DNA of 64,000 nt, from assembly GCF_023101765.2 (NCBI RefSeq), contig NC_064236.1:14286993-14350992 (forward strand), read 5' to 3'. Each line of letters begins with the position of its first letter. The stretch's first letter is position 1. A program made the translations under genes and the position numbers. This stretch comes from Spodoptera frugiperda (Eukaryota; Arthropoda; Insecta; Lepidoptera; Noctuidae). The notes beneath the pieces were generated by a model. It saw only the letters and a list, made by a program, of their open reading frames with translations, was not told the origin of the DNA and ran no database searches. This document shows, piece by piece, positions 27,601 through 42,600 of the stretch.

Positions 27601-30600
27601 GATATCACAAACATAGAATCTAACCTAAAAAATATATATTAACACAAACAATAACCTGGATGAGCGCACACAACCTTGAAATTAATTTTGAAAAAACTAA
27701 ATCTATAGGTATATAACCTTTCACCCTCATCAAAAAAAGCCTCTACGTTTAAACTTCTCTTTTATAACCACAAAATAGAACAAGTTAACGAATTTACATT
27801 ACTAGGAATGACATTAGACACAAACATAAATTGGAAGTCACACGTACTAAAAATTCAATCTAAACTGTCAAAATTTTTATATGCTCTCGGTGAAGTAAAA
27901 AAGACAACGGACTTAAAAACGGCCCTAACTATCTACTACGCCTATGCACATGCATGGCTAAACTACGGTATAAAAATTGGGGGAAAATAGAACCGACGCA
28001 CCAACTCTATTCACAACGCAAAAAAAGTTAATTCGGACCTTAGTTAATATAGAACAAACGGACAGCTGCAAACCACATTTCATAAAATTAAACATTCTAA
28101 CTCTTCCCTCCCTATACATACTGGAAATCTGTAAATTTGCACACATGCACAAAGAATTCTACACCACACGTGAAGACATACAGACAAGATGCACACTTCG
28201 ACACAAAACACGTTTAAACCTACCATCATCCCGATTACAAATACACTCATCAAGCCCATTAGTGATGTCTATAAAAATCTACAATAAATTACCTGAAACG
28301 CTGAGAAATGAAAAAAAGATACATGTATTTTACAAACAAGTTAAAAAAATCCTTATAAGCAAATGTTATTATAACGTCAAAGAATACCTGGATGATAAAA
28401 ATATAATTTAATCTCATATTTTAATGCCTAATATAATAATTAAATTAATAAATAATGTTCTCCGAATATATATATGTATATATATATTAATTATGTAACA
28501 TAAACCTAACAATGTAATGCCTACTTTTGCTGTGCCCTAACAGAGTCCATGATCTGTACTTAGCTCTAAGCCTCTTTAAACATCTTTGTTAACATTATGG
28601 AATGCAAATAAATATATGAATATGAATATGAAATAATTTTAGGCCCTGACCCAGGGTCCTGGTTATGTTTTCCATCCAAAATATTTCAGTTATAAGTGTA
28701 ATTAAATTTTTTCATATTCTGATTCCAAGTTAACAGTAATGGAAGTAAAATCGGCTGGTCTTCAATGGTGAAGAACTACTACGGCTTGTTCTGTACGTGC
28801 TCTAGAGTAATGAAAAAATATTATTTACTTTGTTTAAACGTTTCAATAAATAACAGAAGGAGATTGTTGTATAGCTTGGTCTTGCTTTTATTACTTCTTG
28901 TTTGTTATTTAATATTAAACTCCTTTGGTACCGTACTTAAAAGTATGCCTATCTTATTTTTTTAGTAATAACAAAGCAGTGTCTAATATTTAACTTAGTG
29001 TATTATATACAAAAACTGCGTTTAAAAAACCGACTTAAAATACCAAAAAATAAAAATAAAAAGTAAAAACTAAAAAGCTTAAAATGACTATTATAATTCC
29101 TCATAGTAAGCCTCATATAAACAAAATTATTCATTAAAACCTCAATAGATGCCTAATATTACAGATATAGTGTACATACCTAGTATTACATTAAACAACT
29201 TATCTGTTTACAATTTTGTGAAAAATTAGCCAAGTCTCACAATGTTTTTTATTATAATAATATTACATTACACTTCTTCACCAACTACATGAGAAACTAA
29301 ATCTGAAACTGAAATTAGAACTAGTAATAGTACTAGTCTGTGAAGCTGCTTACTTAGGTAAATCAGAATAAAAATATTATAATTATTTACATTTGCAAAT
29401 AATTTACATCGCCAAAATCCGAAATAGTACAGAATTTGTCATACGCAACCACTTCATACTAATATTCAATCTGTGATTAAATTGGTGGTAGGGTTGCCAG
29501 TTATTGCGAAACAGACTTCCCTAAATTAGGGTAAAATTTCGGGCCAACATTAATGATAGGTATAAACAATGTATCCTTAATGGTTCACTAATTTATTAAA
29601 ATATTTAGTACATTTTTAAGGGTTGTACAATGTTTATTACATAAAATTAGTGACAATCACATAACACACAGAAAAGATACAATTAGGTTCACTCACAATA
29701 GTCTACTCGCTATACAAAGCACGAAACCGACGCGACGTATGGTATTCTTGCACATACACTCCCCTTCTAGTTCGAACCCTTGCCTTCGGACTAGCATCCA
29801 ATTTACGGGGTCAACCACGCTTGCGCTTCTCACGAACCGGAGACACGATGTCGCCGACGAATGGTGTCAGGTGTGACACATGGTACCGTCCAATGTGTTC
29901 AGCTCGCGTAAGTCCCTCAATAACATAAGTGTTGAGACTTATCACTTCCTGAATATGATACGGGCCGTCTCTCCTAAACACAGACAGTACACTCCCGGTA
30001 AGGTGAACGTGATTGCAGACGCGCTAAGCCGCCCCGCCATTTGTGAAAAGGACCCAGGTGGATGCGAGGTATGCTTAGTGACTGTAGATATACCGCACAG
30101 GGCACCTACTGACGTTCGTGATAACCAACTCAAAGACCCCGAGTTGAAGACGATCGTAGAGGAGGAGGGGAAGGGCCCCCTTGACGGATCGGAGTCCTCC
30201 GGAGCTCGTCTCGTGCTTGCGAGTCATGAAAGAGCTTGTTGATTTCCATGATTTTCCCACCGCAGGTCATTTCGGTGTTGAGAGAACCCTGCGGCGTATC
30301 AGAGCTCGCTACTTTTGGTTAGGAATGATATCTTTCGTTGCTGACTATGTTAGGTGTTGTGCTGCTTGCCAGCGTTATAAAGCAGACAACAAGCCGGATT
30401 ACTGCAGATACCAGCTACAATTCGTCGGTTTGAGGTCGTTTCAGTGGATTTGTTTGACCCATTGCCGCTAAAGGTAACTGTTGGATTTTTATTATAGAGG
30501 ATGTGTGTACTCACAGGTTCTTGATTCTCTAACGCGTGCTTGCGAAATATTATGTTCTCTATTTCTCGAGAGGCGCTACTCATTTTCTGGAGCACATTCT

Positions 30601-33600
30601 TCCGTAAGGCGTACTCGAGCTGCTCTTGTCTGTGGCGTCTGCCGGGACAGTTGCGATTTTCTTTTAGGAATGCTCATTTCTTTATTAGAAAACAAACTAC
30701 ACAGACTTGAAAAAAAATATGAACAAAGAGCAACTCGACCACCGCCTTAATTATACTAAACAATCGTAAAGAAATTACAACATTTGCCGATTATTTCGAA
30801 GTACGAACATACGAAACGTACACCGAAATAGATGTAATTGAAATTTCCGTTTTTTTATTTCACAATTCAGAGAAACAAACAACCAAACGAAACGACCGAA
30901 ACCAACAAAAACTAACTGATAATGACATATGAACACCAATCATCTCCGAAACTGTATGACCTATTGACATACCTACTGTAAATGGCAAATCTTATCTGTA
31001 TGATGTCCTTGTGATACTGAAATAATTTATTTTGATAATAATTAAATCAGCCAAAGTAAGTAAGCCGGAAAGAAATTTGTTTGTAACAATAAAAGACTTA
31101 TAAAAGCTAAAATATAAAAGATAGAAATATGGTGTCGCGGACTTTTTTGTAGAAATCATTAAGACAAACCAGATTGCCGTACATTGTTTTCAATTTTAAG
31201 CAACTGTTTAGGCAGTGCACGCATATTATTCTGTTTTATGAGCTATTTCTGTCCGACTTGCTAGACAAAAGTTGTGATTGCTCGATTAATATACATGTTA
31301 AAAAAATAATTTATAGCCTGTGCTATAGGCTATAAATTATTTTATTGACATGTACAGGAATAATATAGCTTTCCACCAGTGAAAAAAAATTTGAGATTGG
31401 ATCATTAGTTCCGGAGATTACCCATTACATACAAACTTGCAGACATTACCTCTTTATAATATTAGTATAGATATAGATTTATAGTCAGATTCAATGCAGT
31501 AAACTGCACATGCATTGAATTTGACCTGTCAAGAAACATAAACTTTATAATATGATAATTTGGAGTTTGATTATGTTACAAATCTTTGCTCGTAAAAATT
31601 ATAGATCGTATATTTTTACTTTTACATTTTGTTGACAATTATTACAGTACATTTTAACTTATATATATAAATTACTATTGACTAACATTAACTTACCTTG
31701 CAAAAATAAGACCTACATATTCTCGGCAAGCTTATCGTGTTATTTGACAAGAATGTCCTGGCAACACTGTAATGCCAAACGTAGAGTATAATTCACGTCG
31801 ATCGTGTAGTTCAAAACAGTGTTGGCTGGGAACGAAACGCGGAAAAAGGTTCTCGTGAAAAATACGATACGATCAAAATACGCGAGTCTCCAGACTTACT
31901 GGAGCATACTCTTTATAATTGTACAGATTATAATCGTTCGGAAGCTTACCTATACTTTTTAATAACTGTCAAAAATTGAGTAGCAAAGTGTTTCTTATTG
32001 TCTACTCCGTTCACAAGTCATGGTGAAAAGTATGTGAAAAGTTATTATTAGTGACAATATAAGTGACTGGATTGTTAAGGTTACAAAGGCTTCATATAAG
32101 ATGAAGACTAATTTATTACTCAACAAACAATATGTGGTGTTGTGTTAATTGTGACGTGAATTGTTAATAAAATTCGCAATAATTGCTGAAAAATCTGTGA
32201 ATAGTGAATTTTGTATACTCTAAGGTTTTGAACTAATGATGTCTTTTGACGAAAATAAACAATATGGGTTAAGTGCCGCAACAAACATAGAAAGTTACGA
32301 GCAAAGCACACCATCACTGCAACTCTTAGAAACGCCATCGATTTCTGATGAAGGAAATAAAGAAATCGAATTGTTGTGTCACCAATTTGCAAATCTAAGT
32401 TTCTCGTCGGTAGCCATAACAGACCCTTTTTTTCACACATACCAAAAAATGTGTGATTACCAAACTATTCATATACCGGACAATACGCATTTGAACAAGC
32501 GACAAGAGAATTCTCAAGCGCACGAACAACCACCCATAGTAAACACGACCGATGTACTAATCTCGGAAAGTTATTTTAATATTGCTAATACGGATTATAA
32601 AAATCAATTAGAAATACCTACAGATTATATGAGACTCACGCCTGAAGATGTACAACGATCGACTGAAATATCTCTAAATACACCAAAATCATCTACTGAG
32701 ATTGATTCTGATATTATTATGGATACATCATTACCATGTAGTATCGATGTACTTACGTCAGATAGTTTTTACTCTGCGGTATCAAAGCAAATGGCAACAA
32801 ATTCAAGATTAATTGAAGAAATATCCAAAATGCGAAAATATACTACACCGGAGGCCATGGAGGTAGGAAATCAATTATCACCTATGTATATAGAACATGA
32901 CATCCTTGCAAAAACACATTTGCCTGATGAAGTTGCTTCTACATTTCACACTTTATCAGAAGAAGCGTCTGCAGCTTCCACATGTGCATTTTATAAAGAT
33001 GCAAATATTAGCACTTCTTCTATTATATTAGAAGAAGAATGTCAAAAGCCTGTCTCACTTTTATCTGAAAATAACGCTGTAAATAAAACAAAGAACAATA
33101 AAACTAAAACTAAAATGACACGTGGTAGTCGTCGTAGCAAAAAAGATCATGTTAATTTAGTTTTTGTGGGACATGTAGACGCAGGTAAATCTACTATTGG
33201 TGGACAAATTATGTCATTAATGGGAATAGTCGACCAACGAACACTTCAAAAATATGAAAGAGAGGCACGAGAAAAATCTAGGGAGTCCTGGTATTTATCT
33301 TGGGCACTCGATACAAGTCAAGAAGAACGTGACAGAGGCAAAACTGTTGAAGTAGGCAGAGCCCACTTCGCAACCAAAAGTAAGCATTTCACTATACTTG
33401 ATGCTCCTGGCCACAAATGTTTCGTCCCTAATATGATTGCTGGGGCGGCACAGGCAGATCTAGCAGTGTTGGTGATATCCGCTCGGAAGGGTGAGTTTGA
33501 AACGGGATTTGATAGAGGCGGACAAACTAGAGAACACGCCATGCTTGTCCGAACGGCTGGAGCAAAATATATGATTGCCGTTATAAATAAAATGGACGAC

Positions 33601-36600
33601 CCGACTGTTAACTGGAGCGAAGTAAGATATAATGAGTGTAAACAGAAACTGAAACCGTTTCTCAAACAAATTGGGTTTACAGAGCCAACCGATTTGGCAT
33701 TTATGCCCGTTTCGGGACAAACTGGACATGGAATTCTTCATCAAGTACCTGGCGATATCTGTCCTTGGTATCGAGGACCGTCTTTTATACAATTTGTGGA
33801 TGAACTACCGTTTTTCAGTCGTAAAGACGATGGGTATTTCGTAATGCCCATTGCAGACAAATTTAAAGAAATGGGGACTGTTCTCATGGGAAAGGTAGAA
33901 TCTGGTAAAACTCGGAAAGGAACTACTCTATTACTTATGCCTAACAGATTGCATGTAACTGTAGACCAGCTATGGTCTAATGATATAGAAGTCACCGTAA
34001 TTTCATGTGGGGAAAATGTAAAGATTAAGATAAAAAGTATTGAAGAAGGTGATGTTTCCACTGGTTTTGTACTTTGTGATGTTGCTCAACCTATAACGAC
34101 AGGTAGAGTATTCGATGCACAACTGGTAATATTGCAGCATAAATCAATCATATGTGCTGGATATTCAGCAGTAATGCATATCCATTGTGCTGTTGAAGAA
34201 GTATCCATAAAGGCCCTGCTTTGTTTAATAGACAAAAAAACGGCTGAAAAGTCCATAACCCGTCCCAGATACATTAAAGAGGGACAGACAGCTATAGTCC
34301 GAATAGCCTGTTCCGGAATTATATGTTTAGAACCTTTTAAAACATTCAATCAACTAGGTAGACTTACCCTAAGAGATGAAGACAAAACTGTAGCCATTGG
34401 AAAGGTTTTAAAAGTAATTGAGTAAACTTACAGTTAGGACGAACAAATTTTGATGTACAAGGTAAAAAGTGATCAAATGAATTTTTGTATACCTATTGGT
34501 AATGTAAGTTGACTGAGTTTTACTTGTAAAAATATCTTCATGATGCCTAATTTTAAAATAGTATAAAATATATCAAAATTTATTTATTTTTTGAAAATTG
34601 TAGCTTTTAAATATAAACTGGTTTAGATATGATAGTTACGTAAACAATAATAATGTAACGTGTGCACTGATTTTCTTTTTAAATATTCCTATAGAAAAAA
34701 TATTGCTTTTTAAGGAAAGGTTAAATAGGCATAGGTAAATTATTTCATGAACGTAGATTTTATGTAAAATATTGTAAATATCTTTATGTTTAATTAGATG
34801 CCGCTCGTGGCTTCGCTCGCGTGGATGACGGACTTTGTGACTAATAAAAGTAGTCTAAGCCTTACCTGCCAATAAAAGACCAGTCAATCTGGGTCCAGCC
34901 ATTTTAGAGAATAGCAGACTGATAAAAATTGTATAAAATATATTTTTTGTGCATGTATGTATAAATATATACGCACGTAGTGAAAACTGGTTATTTGATT
35001 ATTACTAACAGACACGCCGAAAAAAATTTTTTTGTCGAGTTCTGAATCCGACAAATTTCAAAATAGTCGGATCATTTGTGAATACTTTTATGAGAAACAC
35101 TAAGTTTTAAACAACGCTAATTAAATTAATTGTCATGTAAAGCATAATTATTAATGCTGCTAATGTTTAATTAAAATATAACATTGTATCTGTAAGTCAG
35201 TATTTGTCATATAGCTTGTAAGTAGTTTCGCTAATATTTTTTTTGATCATTGTTGTTTGACATTCATGTGTACAGATATATATAGTGTAGGTATATATAT
35301 AATAATATAATTTAATAAGACAAATATTTTTATGATGGGTCGACGTTGCGTATTTACATTGTATACATGGCTAGAAGGCAGCCGTAGGAAACTGCTCGCG
35401 TATATTTTGTAGTACACTTTTTAAAGTACTGACACTTTGTAAATACGCGTCGACGTTTGGCCGGTATATTGCCTGGTGGTAAGTGATGATGCGGCCTACG
35501 ATGGATTTATGTTTGCAAATATTGATTAGTAACTTTAGTACAGAAGTATATCATGTAGTATGTAGTAATAATAACAAAGCATTGTGTATGGTAGCATGTA
35601 ACGAATTAGGTTTTTCTAGTATATTACTTAGTATGTATTCTATGTAAGACATGAACTATTAAAATAATCATTGAAATTGATTACTTATTAAAATGTTCAA
35701 ATTGTAATTTTACTCAACATTTACGTACCTATAATAATTATGAATGTGATTCACAAATATATCAGTATGAACAAGTAAATAAGTAGTTTTCATGTTTACT
35801 TTTATTTTTTATTTTATAACTAAAATCATAACTAAAACAATTCATTAAATATCAATTTTATTCATAGTAGTTATTTCAATAAAATTAATGTGAGGAAAGT
35901 TTCACTGTCTTGTATTTCTAAAATATTTTTTGATAAAAATGTTTTTTTGATCAAAATTATTTTCTACTAGCTTTTGCCCGCGACTTCGTCCGCGTGGTTG
36001 TGTTAGTGGTTGGTGGTCAAAATGCCAATGTCATGTAAAATGTGAATTACTTAAGAATATGTTACTGTTAGCATTTTTAAAGATATATATTCCATAGAGA
36101 CCACGACCGGTTCATGATTTTATAATCATGATGAAAAGTAGGAAAGGTTATCTATATTATTACCTATCCTATATATTGCCTATCAATAAAAAAAAAAATA
36201 TCAGCAAACATTTCCATTTGAACATTCATCCACTATTTTTACCCATTTTACCCCATTTTTTGCGATAAAAAGTAGCCGATGTTTTTTCGTTTATCATAAA
36301 GTGTCTAAATACAACACTGTTTCACTGTTACAGCTTTAAACATGACGAATTTACACATGACAGTCATCCCCTCTTTTTTCCCATTCCACCATTTTTGCGA
36401 TAAAAAGTAGGTTGTTCCTCAGGGTCTATTCTATATCTGCACCAAATTTCATCAAAATCGGTTCACTGGTTTAGGCGTGAAAGCGTAACAGACAGACAGA
36501 CAGAGTTACTTTCGCATTTATAATATTAGTAAGGATAAGGATATATATTTTTACGTGGACTTGTAGTAAATAAATTACAATTTACAGTTAATTCCCGAAT

Positions 36601-39600
36601 TAAAAAATCTAAATATGTATGACATAAAGTCGGTTTATGCAAACCTAGGCATATCAAATAATGATTAATTAAATAACAAACACTTAAATTTTTAGGGTAC
36701 CGATACCGTAGCCAAATGGCAAAAAACGGAACTCTTATAGATTCGTAATGTCTGTCGGTCTGTCCGTCCGTATGTCACAGACATTTATTGCCGAAACTGT
36801 TAGGCCTACATAGTTGAAATTTTGTAAGTTGATGTATTCCGGTAACCGCTATTCGAATTTTGATATAAAAAAATAATAAATTTAAAAATGAAAGGGTGGC
36901 ACTCCATACATCCGTGATGGATATCTATGGGTAGGACTTTAAAAAAGATATTAAGGTCTCTAAAACCATTTTTCGTGAAAGTTAGACGCTTTCAAAGAGG
37001 AATCATAAGTCACCCCCCCCCCCTTCTAACTTTTAAAATAAGAGAGTGAGAAAGCTAAAAAAATATATGCTGTAGATTTCAATAGAAACATACAACGAAA
37101 ATTGGTATGGGTTCAAACCAATTTTCTTTCAAGCTATGATTATTAGTTTTTAAGAAATAATACATTTTCAAAAAACGCAAATATAAGTTTGTCGTTCATA
37201 CAAACAATATATAAAACCAAGTTATTTTATAACTTTTATATTATGTCATATACTGCTAAAAAAGAGTTGTAGGTAACAAGAAGATCTACAACTTTTGTAT
37301 TTACACTTTTTTTATATTACCTCAAAATTTTGTGGAAAATTCAATAAACTATGAATTCGGTTTTTTGTTCTTATCTTTGACAAAAAAAAATATTTTTTTT
37401 CGTAATTTGGTGAATACTTGCCTTTTAATGTACCAAACACTGTAATGTTTTGGAATTGATAAATATTTTTTTACCAGATATTGATTAACAACGAAAAATT
37501 TGCCTACTTTTTAATCGAAAATTCACGCGTCAAAATATCAGATTTTTTAAAAAATACTGTGAGCTTTTTGTTCGTCATGTTTTCTTCCATTTTTAGCATA
37601 TTCTCTTCCATTTCCAATAGATTTCATTCTACTATATTTTTTTCTTACTTTTTACCTTTATTAGAGGTATCTGCACTGGTCTATGATAATTATCGACGTG
37701 TAAATTTTCGGATAACATCAGCAGAGGGTGGTACCTATTTTACCTTTATTTTTTTTCTGACTATCTAGAAGGGGGCCAGTTTCTCTATCATTTTCTTTTT
37801 AAACCCTTTATCCTAATCCGTTACTATCTTGCTATGCATGCTTTTTTTATTTATTTTTAAGGGGGAAAAGTACGGATGCGTAAGGCGCGTCGCATTTCAC
37901 AAGCGCCTTAAAGAACCATCATACCACCACAGATAGGGCCCAGTAGGGCTGATGCCTGATCCAGGGCTGCGAACTATCTAGTAGGTTTACCGGGGCTCCG
38001 GCGCGAAAAGAAGGATTAGGAACAGGGTGGGTTTTGTCCGTAAGAATCTGACACTTCCACTCGCGTTATCCATGGTCATGGATATTCCACGCAGCAATGC
38101 TTAGATCCATCATGGCGCTATTTTTATGATATGTTTAGTCATTAGGGCCAGTAGAGACCCTATTTATAGAAATAGTAAGTCCATCTTTTCGGCAAGGCTC
38201 GGAATCGGTTTAAAAAATACCGGTTAATACCGGTTTATATCGGTTTTCCTCCGAAGTTTTCTTCAGAACGTGAACATTTAAAGAACTTTATTTTAACCTA
38301 AATTAACCGGTTTATTCGACGAGGGGCATGTCGGTACACGCGTTGAAATATTATTATTGAATATAATCTGAACAGCGCGCGGCGTTTCTTTGATGTGTAT
38401 CCGTATTAACCGGTTTTTATTGTACAGTAGTATATTGTCTTATTTTAATGGTTGGTATTTAGATTAGGCTTGTTAGACTAGCAGTGACTTTAGCCACATT
38501 TAGACAATTCGTATGAATTTTTAGTCCGGATCATATCTACAGGATTGCCTCTTACGTTTATGGTTACGAGCGGTAAGTGCTCTTTGCCAGGGTGGAGGGA
38601 CGCCGTTTCCTCCTTCTGCGAAACAGTCATGCTAGCTGAAGAGGAGGCGGGGCGCGTGAAGGAACGAACCTCCTCATGCCCCAGGCTCCGCAGGAGCGGG
38701 TGTCGGTCGAGTAGAAGTAAATGGATGATTTTCTCTCGTTGATTGTCGATTTTTCACCGGGTGGACCAAACCTATTGCAGCCGGGGCTTAATGAAAGATT
38801 TGAAAATAAGAAATATAATAATCACTACCAAACCCAACGAACTCCGTTTCGTCACCAGATGGCTTCGCTTAATTTTGTATCAGAGATGGCGCTGTACGTG
38901 AAAAATTATGATTTGTTAATATTGATTTTTTCTGAAATTTCTTTGCTATAAACCTCACGGAGTCAGAGACCTTCCCAACGAATGCAAAACCGTGGCAGTC
39001 GGTTCGTATGTTCTGGAGTTATAGCGTCACAGATCATATTCCTGAATATTCGAATCCAAATTCAGCCTGTTACGTAGATGCATAGGTATGTATCAAGTTG
39101 TCTATCTATATCTGTTGGTCAGCTTTTAGATTAATCAATACAGCGCCATTCCGCTCCCCTTTCCTTGCCGATCAATCCGAGAATGCAACGGCAATACCAA
39201 CATATCTCCGTACGTTGCACTCTTATAACGAGTGTACCATACATATAACAACCTCCATAATTATAGCATTTAATTGTTCTCCAAAGTCTACCATTTTCGT
39301 ACAATTCAGCAGCACTGCACTTTTCACCTTAACAACCCCATGACCTTCCTTCCATTCCTTAATTATCATATTATACTCTATAAGTTATTATACTCTCCAT
39401 AGTATAGCTGTATAAATAGTTACCTATTGATATTATATTAATAAATGGTACATATCAAATAATATAGGTATTTTTTCATTTTATTAGACAGCATACAGCA
39501 ATTCCTTATTATTTTTATCTTTTGATCAAATCGCATCTAGGTTCCAACTGTTATATTGTTATGTTGTAAGGACGGTAAAGGCTGAAATACCTAGAACAGA

Positions 39601-42600
39601 ATATATCTAAGTCTCGACGTTCGATAAATGCACGTCAGTAAGTAGGCCAATCAATATTAGATGAATATTTAATTCGATTGAAAACGTACAGTTTTCAGAC
39701 AATATTTTCTCTATTCTGCTGTTGTTTGTACTTGTGCAGAGCAGTTTTGATAGAAAGTTTAGAAACCCTTACTTGACTAAGAACAAGGATGTAGTAAGTA
39801 TTTTAATTAAGACACACGTATAAAACATGAAACTGGTTAGCAGATGTCATGCCTTTGTCCATATGCAATTTTGTAAGGGCTGTTACTGTTGCTATTCGCG
39901 TATTGCTTTCGGATCAAACCCCTCATTATGGACGGATCATGAATCGCGAGATCGCCAGCTGTCACGTCCAAACGTGTAGCTATGTAGGTATATTAACTGT
40001 TCTTATACACACATATTTAATTGAATGAATATATCAGTGGACATCTGCCGCCTGGTGCAGAAAAAGCAAGCAGAACGCGTGCTTAAGAAAAATAATAAGT
40101 AGGTACTAACATCTCACTACCTACTATCTCGAATCTTTTCTAGAAAAGGTAGGCTGTAGTCTATTTTGACCTTAATAAAGTTAAACGTTTGTCACGTAAT
40201 CAATCGATAAAGTCGTCTGGTTCTTCTATAATCAAAGACTCGACAGCAGACATTAGGTACCTACACAATTTCGTACTTACACTGTTTAGTCTTGAACTGT
40301 TTCTAAAATGTAAAACTCAGTCACTCAAAAATAATATTTATGAATGCTGAATACTATAGTATTTTCGCAAAGTATTTCGCGGTATTTTGTTGCGTATTCG
40401 ACCTAGTAGGACAGGTTTAGGCACGAACGTCTCTCCCGCTTTTATGAAATCAGACATGTCCAATTATCCATTCGAATTGACCAGTAGAGAATAATACATT
40501 CAGAATACGGGTGCGAATCTCGTGTATATGTCACCGGAAAATAACAAGATCCGTAAGTTTATCAATTTACTAGGAAGTTTATAAACTTTTGTAGGATTCT
40601 AAACGGGAGATAAATTGTAATATTTTACGTCCACATTTTCGTAAATTTATCAATTCACGACCCTTCTGATTACTTTATAGACGTTACAAGACAACTGTAA
40701 TATTTTAAATTTTCTAAATCATACTACGACTATTCCCGTGTCTTTTCATTGATAAAAGAGCAGAGTAGGCTCTGCTCTGCTCCTTCTGATTGTAGCGTGA
40801 TGTTTGACATGTCTATACCCTTCCTCGATAAACATGCTTATGGGCAGACGTGCTCCATCGTAGGCCGCATCATCACTTACTATCAGGCGAGATAGCGGCC
40901 ACTACGTATTTTAACTGCCTAACTATGTGCGACGGCACTGTTAGCAACTTTTGTATTCTTTCAACAACGCGCGGGTACGCGCGTACACTACAGATGACAC
41001 GCTTTTGTAAGGCACGGCAAAGCCTGTGTTTTTAATCAAACCCAAACACTTAGTTAACTGACTTCAATAATCACTATAAGCACATTAAGCACTCAAAATT
41101 AAAAAAGAAATAAGCGATGGATATTGTTATTTTTTATTTTATATCTTCTTGTACCGTTGGTGCGTTTACAAGCATACAATTTCACATAACTACACAACTC
41201 ACGTAGACCCGGAACCACAATTTGTGGTTCACACAAAGAGTTGATTCGTGTAAGAATCAAACCCACCACGTGTCGCGCGGCAGCCAGTTGCACAACCACC
41301 ACGCAAACGGGCAGTCATTTTGTTCCAATAACAAGACTAATCTCTAACGTATTCCCCATCTATAAGAGCCCGACCTGCGAATCACATTACCTTATAAATT
41401 ATAAAGCGGGAAAACAATTTGAAAACGTAATTCTTTGCAATGTATCCTTTAGCGTCAACCACGAATAGCGCAGTGAAATTAATTTACCTAGCAAGGTTGG
41501 TTCTCCATCTTGATTGCTTTTGATCCTTTGAAAATATAATTTTATTCTTGGACGTGAAAATCATCGGAAGCGGAGTAATATGACATAACACTGCATTATG
41601 AGTGCATCTAGTAAACTCACTATTCTCTAGTGTAGGTATAACCTAAGTATTGAAAGACAATAAAAGAGAGAATAACAAAACCTACTATGAGTAGTCGCAG
41701 CGGCTTGTACTCAATAAACGAACGGATATGGTCAATTTATAGTTAGCGAGCAACGTCCAAAGCAGCGAGTAAATAAGTTCATGTACATTTCTATGTACAA
41801 TACATCTGAATTACATGCAAGGGTAGATAGAGGTGAGAGATGCAGACAAAGATTAATAAATAAAAGTAAAGTCTCTAGACGCAACTACATAATATAATAT
41901 AATATCTCAGTCCTACACAAGCATTGCATTTGCAAGGTGCCCGCTTCTCAGGCATTAAGGCTCGAAACTTAGGAAGTACCTACTAATGTAACGTTTGCTA
42001 TTTGCGGGCCCAGTCGCCGGATTCCTCGTTATATGTACCTACTTTTTAAATTTATTTGATGAAAATGTATTTGACTAATGCTCGATACCAATAAGACTTC
42101 TCGACAGTTAATAGTTACCTACCCATCAATTCGTCAGACGTTATACAATATTCCCGGCAGGTCGGCCATATTTATTTTTGTTACACTCAGTAATCGACAG
42201 TACAGGGAGAACGACATTGTGAAAGGAGAAAATCATCGAATGATTTCTCCCGCCTAGGGTGAGGCGAAAGGGAGTATCAGACTCTTACTGACTAAAAACT
42301 TCTGGTTCGGTTACGCTAAATTTCACACATAACACAGTTTAAGTTATACATAAGACAAATAGCCTGCAGTAGTTTCTGTTGCATTTATTGTTCACCTTTG
42401 AAAGTCCTATGTTGCTTGTTAAACTCATTGTATTCTCATTTAGTGGGCACGTTACTGTACTAACTGGCACACACATTATACTCAATACTCAATTCTTTAT
42501 ATTTTGCACTCCATTTACTATACAGGTGGTAGTGGTAATATAAATATAAACCCTACTGGGCCTGATGGCCTTACGATTACGGGAACGCGACGCGCCGTAC

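Noticed and set aside
29880..30242. 120-codon frame as a possible host gene
   Set aside because: It crosses the junction of two inverted Ty3/Gypsy fragments; only its second half matches a real protein frame.
33318..34349. Several antisense open frames across the eRF3-like gene
   Set aside because: They are shadows of a conserved plus-strand coding sequence and have no domain of their own.
37481..37768. 95-codon frame with hydrophobic stretches
   Set aside because: T-rich DNA gives Phe/Leu/Ile runs by chance. No signal, splice site or homology recognised.
38545..38742. GC-rich frame MPLTFMVTSGKC...
   Set aside because: Composition suggests a transposon scrap, but no domain is visible. Not supported as a gene.
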